64,000 nucleotides of DNA. Origin: Negativicutes bacterium (GTDB lineage: Bacteria; Bacillota_C; Negativicutes; Acidaminococcales; Acidaminococcaceae). Numbering within the stretch: position 1 is the first letter of the stretch; the number at the start of each line of letters is the position of its first letter. The translations under genes were made by a program, and so were the position numbers. The stretch lies in the NCBI GenBank assembly GCA_009930275.1, contig RZYP01000004.1, forward strand, positions 32,844 through 96,843, given 5' to 3'. The notes beneath the pieces were generated by a model. The model was not told where the DNA came from and did no database searches. It was given only the letters and a program-made list of their open reading frames with translations. This document shows, in pieces, positions 55,500 to 63,737 of the stretch.

Positions 55500-55548
55500 T
55501 TTGTAGCCGCCTTCAACTTAATTCATTTTTTGCTTGTTTAATGCTGTT

Positions 55549-55577
55549 ATCTTACCTTGCGCCAGTAGACTTGTCAA
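55549..55577 (-). promoter_or_regulatory. Promoter of the aromatic operon
   Basis: TTGACA (55572-55577) and TAAGAT (55549-55554) with exactly 17-nt spacing put the transcript start near 55542, about 43 nt before the leader-peptide ATG. Confidence 0.85.
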
Positions 55578-55694
55578 GGAAAATGTTTACACTTTTATTA
55601 TCTTTTTATTCACTGTAAGAAATGTTACAATCATCTGTGCTTTAAACGCTGCAAACAATGCAAGCAAATACACGAAAGCGCTCAAAGATGCTTG

Positions 55695-56432
55695 TTATGC
55701 TAAAAGACCGCTTGCCAATGTGACAACTGCACTGACAAAAACCGTTCCAACAATTAACCTCTTAAAAAGCAGCTGGTTAATCTTATAAAACAGCCTTTCA
55801 CCAATAGCCCAGCCAAGCAGCATAGCAGGAATAGAAGTCAGCGTAATATTAATTAATTCGCCAGGTTGAAAAGATCCCCAAACATAACTTAAAAACAAGG
55901 TGCCGGCGTTGCCAAGAAGAAAAAATCGCACCAGGTTTGCCCTCATTGCTTCTTTAGGCATTTTTTCATTCAGATAATAACAAACTACCGGTGGTCCATT
56001 AAGGCCTGCCGTGGCTCCGCAAAGGCCGCTGAAAAAACCACATGCCAGTTTAGCCCTGTTTTTATGGACTATTTCAAACTTAAAATCCTTGATCAGAAAC
56101 AAGGTCGCAAGCAATAGGCCGAAGCCGATAATTATTTTAATTGTTCCGGCACTTGCAATCTTAAGAATATACCCTCCAGGCAAAGCCCCCAACAAACTGC
56201 CTGCAAACAAAACAAAAACCTGTTTCGAGTCTCCAGCGCTCCAGGTTTTATAAAGCATAACTGATTTCATAAACATCCCGCTGAACAACAAAAAAATTAC
56301 GGTTTCTTTAGGACCCATAATAAAGGCGAGAAATGGCGCGGCGACTATAGCAAAACCAAAGCCAGTAACAGCCTGAGCCAAGCTGGCAGCAAAAATAACA
56401 ACTGAAACAGAAAGAATGTATTGCAACTCCAA
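55695..56432 (-). CDS. TSUP-family (TauE/SafE) membrane permease
   Basis: 245 aa with about eight membrane helices in two repeats, opening SVVIFAASLAQAVTGFGFAIVAAPFL with a matching GFFSGLCGATAGLNGPPVVCYYL in the second half, the family's paired motifs. Members export or import sulfonates, sulfite, thiosulfate or other small organic anions. It stands alone, divergent from the mrp-like gene, upstream of but not part of the aromatic operon. The substrate is not deducible. Confidence 0.85.
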   Translation of the reverse strand: MELQYILSVSVVIFAASLAQAVTGFGFAIVAAPFLAFIMGPKETVIFLLFSGMFMKSVMLYKTWSAGDSKQVFVLFAGSLLGALPGGYILKIASAGTIKIIIGFGLLLATLFLIKDFKFEIVHKNRAKLACGFFSGLCGATAGLNGPPVVCYYLNEKMPKEAMRANLVRFFLLGNAGTLFLSYVWGSFQPGELINITLTSIPAMLLGWAIGERLFYKINQLLFKRLIVGTVFVSAVVTLASGLLA

Positions 56433-56487
56433 AGCGCATCCTGCCTTTCCATGTGATTTTCTACTATTCTAATCTTAATTCTTATAA

Positions 56488-56516
56488 TTGACAATACTTT
56501 AACCTGACTATATATT
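56488..56516 (+). promoter_or_regulatory. Promoter of the mrp-like gene
   Basis: TTGACA (56488-56493) and TATATT (56511-56516) have 17-nt spacing, about 40 nt before the start codon. Confidence 0.85.
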
Positions 56517-56554
56517 AAGCATGTACCAATAATTCAAAATTGAGGAGTGAAAGC

Positions 56555-57403
56555 ATGAATTGCGATAGTAATTGCGAAAGTTGCGAGTCTAATCAAAATT
56601 GCAACGATAGGGAAATGGTAGAACAAGACAAAAAAATAAATGCCTTTCTGCAGAATGTCAAGCATAAATTAATGGTTATGAGTGGTAAGGGTGGCGTCGG
56701 CAAAAGCACGGTTGCCGCCAATCTCGCCATAGCCCTGAGTGAACGCGGCTACAAAGTAGGGCTGTTAGACGTCGACTTACACGGGCCGAGTATAGCCGGT
56801 ATCCTTGGTTTAACAGGAATCCCCCTTAATACCGACGGCAACCGTCTGCTCCCTTACCAATATAGCGAAAACCTTCAGGTTATGACAGTACAAGGCCTCC
56901 TGGCTGAACCTGATGATGCCCTGATCTGGCGCGGCCCATTAAAAATAGGCGTCATCAGGCAATTCCTTGCTGATACGCAATGGTCTGCCCTTGACTACCT
57001 CATTATCGACTGCCCGCCCGGAACAGGTGATGAACCTCTTACCATCGTCCAAACTATTAAAGATGCTAAAGCTATAGTAGTTACAACTCCGCAAGAGGTC
57101 TCTCTATCGGATGTCCGCAAATCTATCAATTTCTGTAAACAAGTTCAGATGGAAATTCTCGGCTTGATTGAAAATATGAGTGGGTTTGTCTGTCCTGAAT
57201 GCGGAACAGTGCACAATATTTTTAAAAGTGGCGGCGGCGAAAAACTTGCGGCCGAACGCCATATAAATTTTCTCGGCAAATTGCCAATTGACCCTCAAGT
57301 TGTCGAAAGCGAAGATAACGGTGACCCGACAGCGGCAATGAGCACTGTTACCAAAGAGGCTCTTAATCTGGTTGTAGAAAACATCCTCGAAAAAACAAAA
57401 TAA
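56555..57403 (+). CDS. Mrp/NBP35-type P-loop ATPase, Fe-S cluster carrier
   Basis: A cytosolic ATPase of 282 aa thought to carry Fe-S clusters to target proteins. The N-terminus has four cysteines, C3, C7, C10 and C16, giving the C-X2-C-X5-C pattern of NBP35. The deviant Walker A SGKGGVGKST is at 43-52, switch region DVDLHGPS follows, and a second CPEC pair near residue 205 bridges the dimer. ATG 56555 has GAGGAG about 7 nt upstream and is preferred over TTG 56540. It is a single gene ending at a hairpin. Confidence 0.92.
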   Translation: MNCDSNCESCESNQNCNDREMVEQDKKINAFLQNVKHKLMVMSGKGGVGKSTVAANLAIALSERGYKVGLLDVDLHGPSIAGILGLTGIPLNTDGNRLLPYQYSENLQVMTVQGLLAEPDDALIWRGPLKIGVIRQFLADTQWSALDYLIIDCPPGTGDEPLTIVQTIKDAKAIVVTTPQEVSLSDVRKSINFCKQVQMEILGLIENMSGFVCPECGTVHNIFKSGGGEKLAAERHINFLGKLPIDPQVVESEDNGDPTAAMSTVTKEALNLVVENILEKTK

Positions 57404-57437
57404 TACGAGGAGCAGAACTGACGCATCCTGCTCCTCT
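57395..57437 (-). terminator. Terminator of the 6S-like RNA transcript
   Basis: The hairpin has arms GAGGAGCAG (57407-57415) and CTGCTCCTC (57428-57436). The T-rich tail is on the minus strand (GTATTATTTTGTTTTTT), overlapping the end of the mrp-like gene, so it serves mainly the minus-strand RNA; it may also stop the plus transcript. Confidence 0.7.
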
Positions 57438-57439
57438 CC

Positions 57440-57706
57440 GGTATGTTTCCCCTGAAAATCCATAACGTCTTGTCTTCTGCCACCAAGACCGTTGTTCTCA
57501 GGCTGCCATACCCTGAACACCCTTGCGAGGTGTTGCCAGCTATTGCGAGGGCGGCCATCCCGCCGCCCTCTTCACACATAGGCGCTAGAGTTACTTCCAT
57601 CAACAGTCTATTCCGTACACAAACTATCCGACTACCAAGAACAACCGAACACCATCCGGTCCACTCTCCGAAACACCCCGCGTCCTATGATGCACCTTCT
57701 TTGTGC
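57440..57706 (-). ncRNA. ssrS: 6S RNA candidate
   Basis: A gene-free stretch has its own promoter and terminator on the minus strand and strong internal pairing. GTTGTTCTTGG near the 5' side pairs with CCTGAGAACAAC near the 3' side. Inside that closing stem lies a small hairpin AACACC-N6-GGGTGTT, followed by CAGGGTATGGCAGCCTG. The order closely follows the E. coli 6S 3' bubble strand, where a small hairpin ending GGGUUCAAG precedes GGGUUACAGCCUG. A GC-rich hairpin (GAGGGCGGC/GCCGCCCTC) forms the distal arm. 6S RNA mimics an open promoter and binds housekeeping RNA polymerase. Exact ends are estimated. Confidence 0.62.
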
Positions 57707-57710
57707 TTTT

Positions 57711-57739
57711 ATTATAATCCGGTAATGTGCAAAACTCAA
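57711..57739 (-). promoter_or_regulatory. Promoter of the 6S-like RNA
   Basis: TTGAGT (57734-57739) and a perfect TATAAT (57711-57716) with 17-nt spacing give a predicted start near 57704-57706. Confidence 0.8.
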
Positions 57740-57846
57740 GTGATTTTTCAGAAAATTTTGTGTATTATTTGTGTCAAAAAAAATATAGATCAACTCTTAG
57801 TTTTCAAGAATATCGCGCAATTTCCGGCAATTCCCTTAAATAGATA

Positions 57847-58341
57847 TCAGCGCGGACTGATGCCTTTCTCTAATACGTATTTTGTTATACCCTTAAATAT
57901 GTTGTCACGTATGCTGCCAGGAATTACTGCGCACCAAGATAAATTATCACTTTCTTGAAAATCAAGAATAACGCCAAAATCAGTATAATCAGTATAACCC
58001 TTAACTGCGAATTTCACTTCATGCGTATTAAGGTTAAAGCGATAAAAAAAATGTTTAAGAGACGTTCCAAGATTCTCGTAACCATTTGTAGGCAGTTTAT
58101 ACTTTTGCCTATTTAGTATCCTTTTTCTCCTGCCGGTGTCTTTATAACCGACGAAAACCCAAACTTCGTATTCAACCCAAGGGTTTTCTTTGGATATAAC
58201 CTGCAGATTTGTGGTATCTAACCAATAACTTTCGGCAAAGTTCGCGAATAGCCTATAATATTTGTTATAAAACTGTTCCACGCCAACCACCTCTCTGGGT
58301 TTAAACTTCAATACTTTTGTTCTTTCGTTATTAACTGCCAA
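57847..58341 (-). CDS. Hypothetical protein
   Basis: I do not recognise this 164-aa protein. It is rich in aromatic and basic residues, has no membrane helix or signal peptide, and looks like a compact alpha/beta cytosolic protein; the segment WVEYEVWVFVGYKDTGRRKR is the most distinctive. The start appears to be TTG at 58341 with only a weak AGGAT site, so the true start is uncertain. It lies between the 6S-like RNA and the secreted hydrolase and has no obvious partner. Confidence 0.6.
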   Translation of the reverse strand: MAVNNERTKVLKFKPREVVGVEQFYNKYYRLFANFAESYWLDTTNLQVISKENPWVEYEVWVFVGYKDTGRRKRILNRQKYKLPTNGYENLGTSLKHFFYRFNLNTHEVKFAVKGYTDYTDFGVILDFQESDNLSWCAVIPGSIRDNIFKGITKYVLEKGISPR

Positions 58342-58450
58342 TTATCCTGCCTGCTGTTATAAATTATTTTAAGCAATTAAAGCCTCCAACCCCTCAATTT
58401 CATCATATATTCACCTTCTCTTCTTTTCAAGATATACAGCATCATCATAA

Positions 58451-58479
58451 TTGTTATTTTAAAACGATAATGCTATAAT
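58451..58479 (+). promoter_or_regulatory. Promoter of the SGNH hydrolase gene
   Basis: TTGTTA (58451-58456) and TATAAT (58474-58479) have 17-nt spacing, about 30 nt before the start codon. Confidence 0.75.
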
Positions 58480-58510
58480 CAGCGAAGAAGCAAAGAAATG
58501 GGGTCTTTTT

Positions 58511-59908
58511 ATGAATAAGCATAATTTTTCTTTCGCTAAAACGCTAATATTAGGCTTAGGCCTTGCAACAATATTTATGTCCAATAATTTTACTCTCCGG
58601 GAAAAAATCGAAGAATCGATAGCTGCAGAATGTACTTTCGCAGCAACAGCACACGCTGCAGCTTCTAACTGGAGGAAGCCCGCTTCTGCAACAGTGCATT
58701 TTTCGGTCAAAAATCCTGCGTCCTTGCGTCCCTTGCTGACCTGGACCAAGGTCAAGGGCGCGGTAATATATGAGGTTGAATTTTTGCCATCACCACTGCC
58801 GCTGCTTGATAAGAACAGGCTTTCTGAATCCCGGCTTTATTCAACTCGGCAAGTCTATAATAACGGTCACAATCCTGATCTGACAAGGTTTGCGGAAACA
58901 AGCCCTGTTTACTGGCGGGTACGTGCCCTTAACTTCGACGGTGAGCCCATCACCAGTTTTTCTCATCCAGAACCAATTTATCTCGATGCCTCCGTGCCTC
59001 CCATCAATGCTCCCGTCACTACTTCTTCTTTTGGCTCGGTAAATGGTTCAACCTTACTTTATCCTGTTTATTCATGGCTGCCTATTGCTCACGCAACACA
59101 GTACGAAGTAGAACTGCTTGATGCTCCCCCTGAAAACCCCAACGGCACTGAACCATCCATGCACCGAATTTGGTCGGCGATAACCACGCTGTCTGATAAG
59201 TATGACGATAAGCCACGCTTCTCCTCCAAACCTTTTTACTGGCGTGTAAGAGGTCTGGATGAAGATGGTGAAGCCGTCGGTGTCTATTCCGATGTGGTTG
59301 AATTCGTTACTAATCCTAATACCGGTTGGGAAATTGCTACTTTCGGCGATAGCATAAGCCACGGCGGCGGCAATATGTCTTACTCGCCAGCTGACTGGGA
59401 ATACAGTTATCAAACCTATTTGAACTTTCCAACCGTCAACTTATCCAATAGCGGTGATACCAGCGAGTCAAGCGTGGACCGTTTTGATGATGACGTCCTG
59501 CCCTTCCATCCACGTTATCTCATAATTCTTGAAGGCACTAATAGCATCCGCGGCGGAACTTCGGCCGAAGAAGTAATCAGCGATCTGAAAACGCTAAAAG
59601 ATAAATGCCTGAAAAACAAAATAGTACCTATTTTTTTGACGCTCCCCCCCATAAACCCTGCAAGCATTGAAAAGGTTTTCAACGAATCCACCGTAGAAGA
59701 TTGGCGCGCTGAAATGGATACGGTCAATGAATTTATCCGAACTCAGACCCACATAGACTTGGCAAGGGGAATGAATTATCCTGACGGCGTTATGCCGGTA
59801 AGATTATCGTTAGATGGTCTGCATCCTGATATCAACGCCAAAAAAAAGATGGCAGCCATTATTAACTCCGAACTGCCTAAAATTCTTCACTCACTCCAAC
59901 GCAAATAA
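58511..59908 (+). CDS. Exported SGNH/GDSL hydrolase with two beta-sandwich repeats
   Basis: 465 aa. An N-terminal hydrophobic export segment (about residues 10-27) is followed by two fibronectin-III-like modules (about 60-160 and 165-265), each ending with a YWRVR-x-L-(D/N)-x-DGE motif. The C-terminal SGNH esterase domain (about 270-465) has block I FGDSISHGG with nucleophile serine, the GDTSESS glycine block, GTNSIRGG with the asparagine, and DGLHPD with the catalytic Asp and His. It is probably a cell-envelope deacetylase or esterase acting on glycans. The double repeat may bind carbohydrate or murein. Monogenic. Confidence 0.85.
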   Translation: MNKHNFSFAKTLILGLGLATIFMSNNFTLREKIEESIAAECTFAATAHAAASNWRKPASATVHFSVKNPASLRPLLTWTKVKGAVIYEVEFLPSPLPLLDKNRLSESRLYSTRQVYNNGHNPDLTRFAETSPVYWRVRALNFDGEPITSFSHPEPIYLDASVPPINAPVTTSSFGSVNGSTLLYPVYSWLPIAHATQYEVELLDAPPENPNGTEPSMHRIWSAITTLSDKYDDKPRFSSKPFYWRVRGLDEDGEAVGVYSDVVEFVTNPNTGWEIATFGDSISHGGGNMSYSPADWEYSYQTYLNFPTVNLSNSGDTSESSVDRFDDDVLPFHPRYLIILEGTNSIRGGTSAEEVISDLKTLKDKCLKNKIVPIFLTLPPINPASIEKVFNESTVEDWRAEMDTVNEFIRTQTHIDLARGMNYPDGVMPVRLSLDGLHPDINAKKKMAAIINSELPKILHSLQRK

Positions 59909-59912
59909 AAGT

Positions 59913-59952
59913 AACCCATGCTGCCCGAAGGGAAGCATGGGTTTAATTTTTA
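59913..59952. terminator. Bidirectional terminator between the SGNH hydrolase and the symporter
   Basis: A hairpin with arms ACCCATGCT and AGCATGGGT, followed by TTAATTTTT, lies between two convergent genes. Confidence 0.8.
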
Positions 59953-59974
59953 CCACAAACCAAGTAATAAAGTT

Positions 59975-61171
59975 TTAGGCGTGTTTGCCTTCGCTTTTAT
60001 CAACTAAGTAAGCGGCAACTGCGTCACCGGTAATATTTACAGTTGTACGGGGCATATCAAGTACACGGTCAATACCAGCTACCAGCGCAACGCCCTCAAG
60101 CGGTAGTCCAACAGATTGGAGAACCAAAGTCAGCATGATCAGTCCTGCACCCGGAACACCAGCAGTTCCTATCGAAGCAAGAGTTCCCGTAAGAATAATC
60201 GTCATCATTTGTGCCGAAGTCAGGTCAATACCGTAAATCTGGGCAACAAACAAAGCACAAACACCTTGGTACAAAGCAGTTCCATCCATGTTGATAGTTG
60301 CGCCCAAAGGTAGTACGAAACTCGAAATCTCTTTGGAAACACCCATTTTTTGTACGCATTCCATATTGACCGGCAATGTTGCAGAGCTTGAGCAGGTGGA
60401 AAATGCAACTAATTGTGCCGGCAAAATATTTTTAAAAAATTGGATAGGATTGTACCCACCCAATATTTTCAGCAAAGAACCATAGACAAAGAAAGCATGC
60501 AGCAGACAACCCAAATATACGCACGCAATTACTTTCAAAAGCGGTAGCAAGACGCTAGGTCCGTTAGCTGCCACTACAGGCGCGATTAAGGCAAAAACAC
60601 CAAATGGCGCAAACATCATGATCATACCAACTATAGAGTAACAAACCTCTGCCAGGCCATCAAAAAAGTTATAAACAGTCTTAGCCTTTTCGCCCACAGA
60701 AGCAATGCCGCCACCAAGGAAAAGCGCAAACACTATGATTTGGAGCATATTAGCTTTCAGCATAGCATCCAACGGATTGCTTGGGAATATATCCACTATA
60801 ACTTTCATAATCGGCGGCGCAGCTTTTGAAGCTGCTTTAACACCCGCCCCAGGCAAGGTCAGCCCTACACCAGGCTCAAACAATGTCGCAATGCCAAGGC
60901 CTAAAAGAATTGCAAAAGCAGTTGTTCCCAAATAAAAAGCGACGGTCTTAGTGCCAATGCGCCCAATTTTTCTAACATCACCCAAGCCGCAAACGCCAAC
61001 AATCAATGATGCAAAGACCAGCGGTACAATGATCATCTTGATCAAGTTCAAAAAGATAGCGCCGAAAGGAGCAATCCAGGCTTTGGCAAAAGGCAAACCT
61101 TCTGCTCCCAGGCCTAATCCGGCAACAACGCCGAGACCAAGACCAATTAAAATTTTTGTTGATAAATGCAT
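59975..61171 (-). CDS. Dicarboxylate/amino acid:cation symporter (DAACS family)
   Basis: Sodium- or proton-coupled uptake of dicarboxylates or acidic amino acids across the inner membrane. 398 aa with eight helices and two re-entrant loops. Hairpin 1 carries the serine-rich FSTCSSSATLP; TM7 has the NMDGTALYQG motif; hairpin 2 is GTAGVPGAGLIML. ATG 61171 has AGGGGGAAG about 5 nt upstream; GTG or TTG starts further up would add a non-family leader. Monogenic. Confidence 0.9.
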   Translation of the reverse strand: MHLSTKILIGLGLGVVAGLGLGAEGLPFAKAWIAPFGAIFLNLIKMIIVPLVFASLIVGVCGLGDVRKIGRIGTKTVAFYLGTTAFAILLGLGIATLFEPGVGLTLPGAGVKAASKAAPPIMKVIVDIFPSNPLDAMLKANMLQIIVFALFLGGGIASVGEKAKTVYNFFDGLAEVCYSIVGMIMMFAPFGVFALIAPVVAANGPSVLLPLLKVIACVYLGCLLHAFFVYGSLLKILGGYNPIQFFKNILPAQLVAFSTCSSSATLPVNMECVQKMGVSKEISSFVLPLGATINMDGTALYQGVCALFVAQIYGIDLTSAQMMTIILTGTLASIGTAGVPGAGLIMLTLVLQSVGLPLEGVALVAGIDRVLDMPRTTVNITGDAVAAYLVDKSEGKHA

Positions 61172-61377
61172 AAAACTTCCCCCTGTTTTTGAATAGTTTG
61201 GCAATAGTCATAAAAAATAGTAGTCCAAGTTGCAACCAACTATTTCATGAATGCAATGTAACATATTAAACGAATTTTGCGGAATTCCTGCTTGTTATTG
61301 TTATGTATACAATATTCTTTGTACCCATCTTTTTTCTTTTTGTCTTCAAATAGCTTCTTTCTTCCTACAAATAAACA

Positions 61378-61406
61378 AGAGTTGCACCAACAGCTGCTCT
61401 TTTAAG
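61378..61406 (-). terminator. Possible terminator after thpR
   Basis: An imperfect minus-strand hairpin (AAGAG...GTTG-gtg-CAAC...CTCTT followed by GTTT) lies just beyond the thpR stop. The pairing is interrupted, so this is tentative. Confidence 0.35.
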
Positions 61407-61421
61407 TCTTACTCAGTTTGA

Positions 61422-61991
61422 TCAATTATTTTTCAGAGAAAACACTGCAATAGTTCTATATACGCGTCTGTCGTTCTTTATTTCACTGGCAATAAGTTCA
61501 AAATTCTCAACCGCCATTGCCGGGATTGATGTTATCTTAGCGCCAATACCCTCCTCACAACCTGTATCAGTTGCGTTCTTAAAATATACGTCACGCGCAA
61601 CAGTAATATGCGGTACATAGGTTCTGCCATCGCCTTTGAATCCCGCCTGCTCCATTGCTGATGAGATAGCTTGCTGCAAGCGCTGCAAAGCTGGCAAACC
61701 TTCTTGAACTCCGACCCAAACCACCTTTGCCGGGTTCTTAGCATCAAAAGTTTCCAGTCGGTTATTGAGCTTAAGTGTAAAAGACGCATTGCCTTCACCC
61801 ACAATTTTTAAGGCTTGCCTGACTTCTTCAAGCTTATTTTCCGAAGTCTTTCCCAGAAAAAATAGAGTCAGATGCAAATTATCCTCGGAAACGAGCCTTG
61901 CTTTACTGGCCCTCTTTGTGATTTCGCTTTGCAAACAACAAAGGCTTTCAATAATATTGCTTGCGAACTTGACACCGGTAAAGAGCCGCAT
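61422..61991 (-). CDS. thpR: RNA 2',3'-cyclic phosphodiesterase (2'-5' RNA ligase family)
   Basis: 189 aa of the two-histidine 2H phosphoesterase superfamily, with both HxT motifs visible: HLTLFFLG (about residues 41-48) and HITVARDV (about 126-133). ThpR opens 2',3'-cyclic phosphate RNA ends. GGGGTG precedes the ATG. It lies 22 nt downstream of rtcB in the same direction, so an RNA end-processing enzyme and an RNA ligase that uses 2',3'-cyclic ends are co-transcribed. Confidence 0.9.
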   Translation of the reverse strand: MRLFTGVKFASNIIESLCCLQSEITKRASKARLVSEDNLHLTLFFLGKTSENKLEEVRQALKIVGEGNASFTLKLNNRLETFDAKNPAKVVWVGVQEGLPALQRLQQAISSAMEQAGFKGDGRTYVPHITVARDVYFKNATDTGCEEGIGAKITSIPAMAVENFELIASEIKNDRRVYRTIAVFSLKNN

Positions 61992-62013
61992 GCAAACACC
62001 CCATCTCTTTGAA

Positions 62014-63186
62014 TTAACCCTTCATCACCCCAAGTGGCTGCAACTTCACAATTGGTTTAACCAAATCTTTTTGCCAGGACATTACATCCTCAATATTCTT
62101 ATAAGCTTGCGGCGCTTCCTCGTATTTACCGTGGAAACGATCATGCACAATACCCTGCATAGCCGCCTGCGCCTCTTGCTCGGTAATAGTTTTGTTGGCC
62201 GCCGCCCGTGACATCCTGCGCCCCGCACCATGAGAAGCAGAACAAAAACTGTCTAGGTTTCCCAAGCCCTCTACGATATACGAAGGCGTACCCATCGAGC
62301 CCGGAATAATGCCTTGTTCCTCCGCTCTCATTCTTATAGCACCCTTCCGATGCACCCATACTTTTTTACCAAAATGTTCTTCTTTAGCCGCATAGTTGTG
62401 ATGGGTTTGTATCTCAAATTCACCGATACCGCCTGTTACTTTGTTAAAGATGTTGAGCAGACGCTGCATCATTAACTTGCGGTTAAGCCGCGCAAAGGAC
62501 ATACACCATTGCATTGCCGCAATGTACTCATTACCTATATCGTCTTCAATCCGCAAGAAGGCCAGATCCCATTCTCTTGGCACGTAAACCGAACCCCACT
62601 TGCTATTAAGAGCCAGTGCCCGTTGATTATAGTAGTCGCATACTCTTTTGCCGACATTACGGCTGCCTGAATGAACCATGAGCCAGATTCTGCCGTCACT
62701 GCCTTTTTGCAGTTCAATAAAATGATTGCCACTGCCAAGCGTGCCAACCTGATACTGCGCACGATCCATTTCCATGCGTATAACAGGAGAATCGTGCTTT
62801 TCTGCTGAAGCAAACAGAATAGCATCCTCAGCTGACACTACCTGCCTTGTTGCGTGATGTTCATAACCCACAGGAATTGTCGTGCGTGCAACTGCGATAA
62901 TTTCGGTGATAGCCTCCTGGTTTATATCATGCAAATCGGTTCGTACTGCAATCATACCGCAACCAATATCAACACCAACGGCATTAGGAACTATCGCCCC
63001 TTCTGTCGCCAGAACTCCGCCGATCGGCATCCCATAACCGCTATGGCAATCCGGCATGAGCGCAATATGATGAAAAGCAAAGGGCAAATTTGACAGATGT
63101 ATCGCCTGGTTAAGACATTCGTCATCAATATCTTCAAATGCAAGCCAATGCTTAATGGGCAAAAGCCCAAATTTAAACTCCTGCAT
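62014..63186 (-). CDS. rtcB: RtcB-family RNA ligase
   Basis: GTP- and Mn-dependent ligase joining 2',3'-cyclic or 3'-phosphate RNA ends to 5'-OH ends, used in RNA repair. 390 aa, a short RtcB form. Metal and nucleotide sites seen: GVDIGCGMIAVRT (about 70-82), GTLGSGNHFIELQ, HSGSRNVGK (about 172-180), SMGTPSYIVEG and SHGAGRRMSR (about 317-326). GAGGAAGGTGGAGG lies before the ATG. No archease gene is adjacent. Its neighbours are thpR downstream and a DUF503 gene upstream. Confidence 0.92.
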   Translation of the reverse strand: MQEFKFGLLPIKHWLAFEDIDDECLNQAIHLSNLPFAFHHIALMPDCHSGYGMPIGGVLATEGAIVPNAVGVDIGCGMIAVRTDLHDINQEAITEIIAVARTTIPVGYEHHATRQVVSAEDAILFASAEKHDSPVIRMEMDRAQYQVGTLGSGNHFIELQKGSDGRIWLMVHSGSRNVGKRVCDYYNQRALALNSKWGSVYVPREWDLAFLRIEDDIGNEYIAAMQWCMSFARLNRKLMMQRLLNIFNKVTGGIGEFEIQTHHNYAAKEEHFGKKVWVHRKGAIRMRAEEQGIIPGSMGTPSYIVEGLGNLDSFCSASHGAGRRMSRAAANKTITEQEAQAAMQGIVHDRFHGKYEEAPQAYKNIEDVMSWQKDLVKPIVKLQPLGVMKG

Positions 63187-63248
63187 GCCTCCACCTTCCT
63201 CTTAAAAAACTGTTTCTAATAGCCAATAAAATTACTTTGCTTAAGATA

Positions 63249-63530
63249 CTATCTTATTTCACGGACAATATCGGTTATCTCTGCCTCCGTACTGCTTTCA
63301 ATAAGAGAAATAACATTATCAATAATACTGTCAGAATGGCTGATTGAACCTGCTACACAAGCCAGACCAAGTACTATTGTTTGATGCGTATCCTGTTCTG
63401 CAATCTCCGCAATCGAAACATTGAACTTATTACGCGTTCTGGCAATCAGGCTCTTGACTATCATCCGCTTTTCCTTCAAAGAATACACCCAGGGAGCATA
63501 AAGTTTTATTTCTGCCGTTCCTACAATCAT
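63249..63530 (-). CDS. DUF503 family protein
   Basis: 93 aa, a small cytosolic protein of the YlxP-like DUF503 family, whose function is unknown. It has the characteristic SLKEKRMIVKSL segment and a ferredoxin-like alternation of strands and helices. GGAGGCGGCGAT precedes the ATG. It lies 62 nt upstream of rtcB in the same direction and may share its transcript. In many Firmicutes members of the family sit next to ribosome-maturation genes; here the neighbours are RNA repair enzymes. Confidence 0.8.
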   Translation of the reverse strand: MIVGTAEIKLYAPWVYSLKEKRMIVKSLIARTRNKFNVSIAEIAEQDTHQTIVLGLACVAGSISHSDSIIDNVISLIESSTEAEITDIVREIR

Positions 63531-63654
63531 ATCGCCGCCTCCTAATGATAGCTGTTTCTGCCGCAGACTAACAAAGTATTAATCCAGTCATACTTTGTAT
63601 TGTCGCAATATTCTGTCTAAGTCCATGATATACTAATTTTTTTCTGCTGTAAAT

Positions 63655-63690
63655 GAAAAAGCAGGGAGCGCCTAAGCACTTCCCTGCCCG
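63655..63690 (-). terminator. Terminator after the outer-membrane barrel gene
   Basis: The minus-strand hairpin GCAGGGA-N13-TCCCTGC is followed by TTTTT, about 50 nt beyond the stop codon. Confidence 0.85.
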
Positions 63691-63737
63691 TAAGTTTAAA
63701 ACACCAAATTCATTTGTTTTTATAATTGAACCGTTAA

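Noticed and set aside
57443..57958. Plus-strand frame of 171 codons after the mrp-like gene
   Set aside because: Composition is non-coding-like and it is antisense to the strongly structured 6S-like RNA with its own promoter and terminator.
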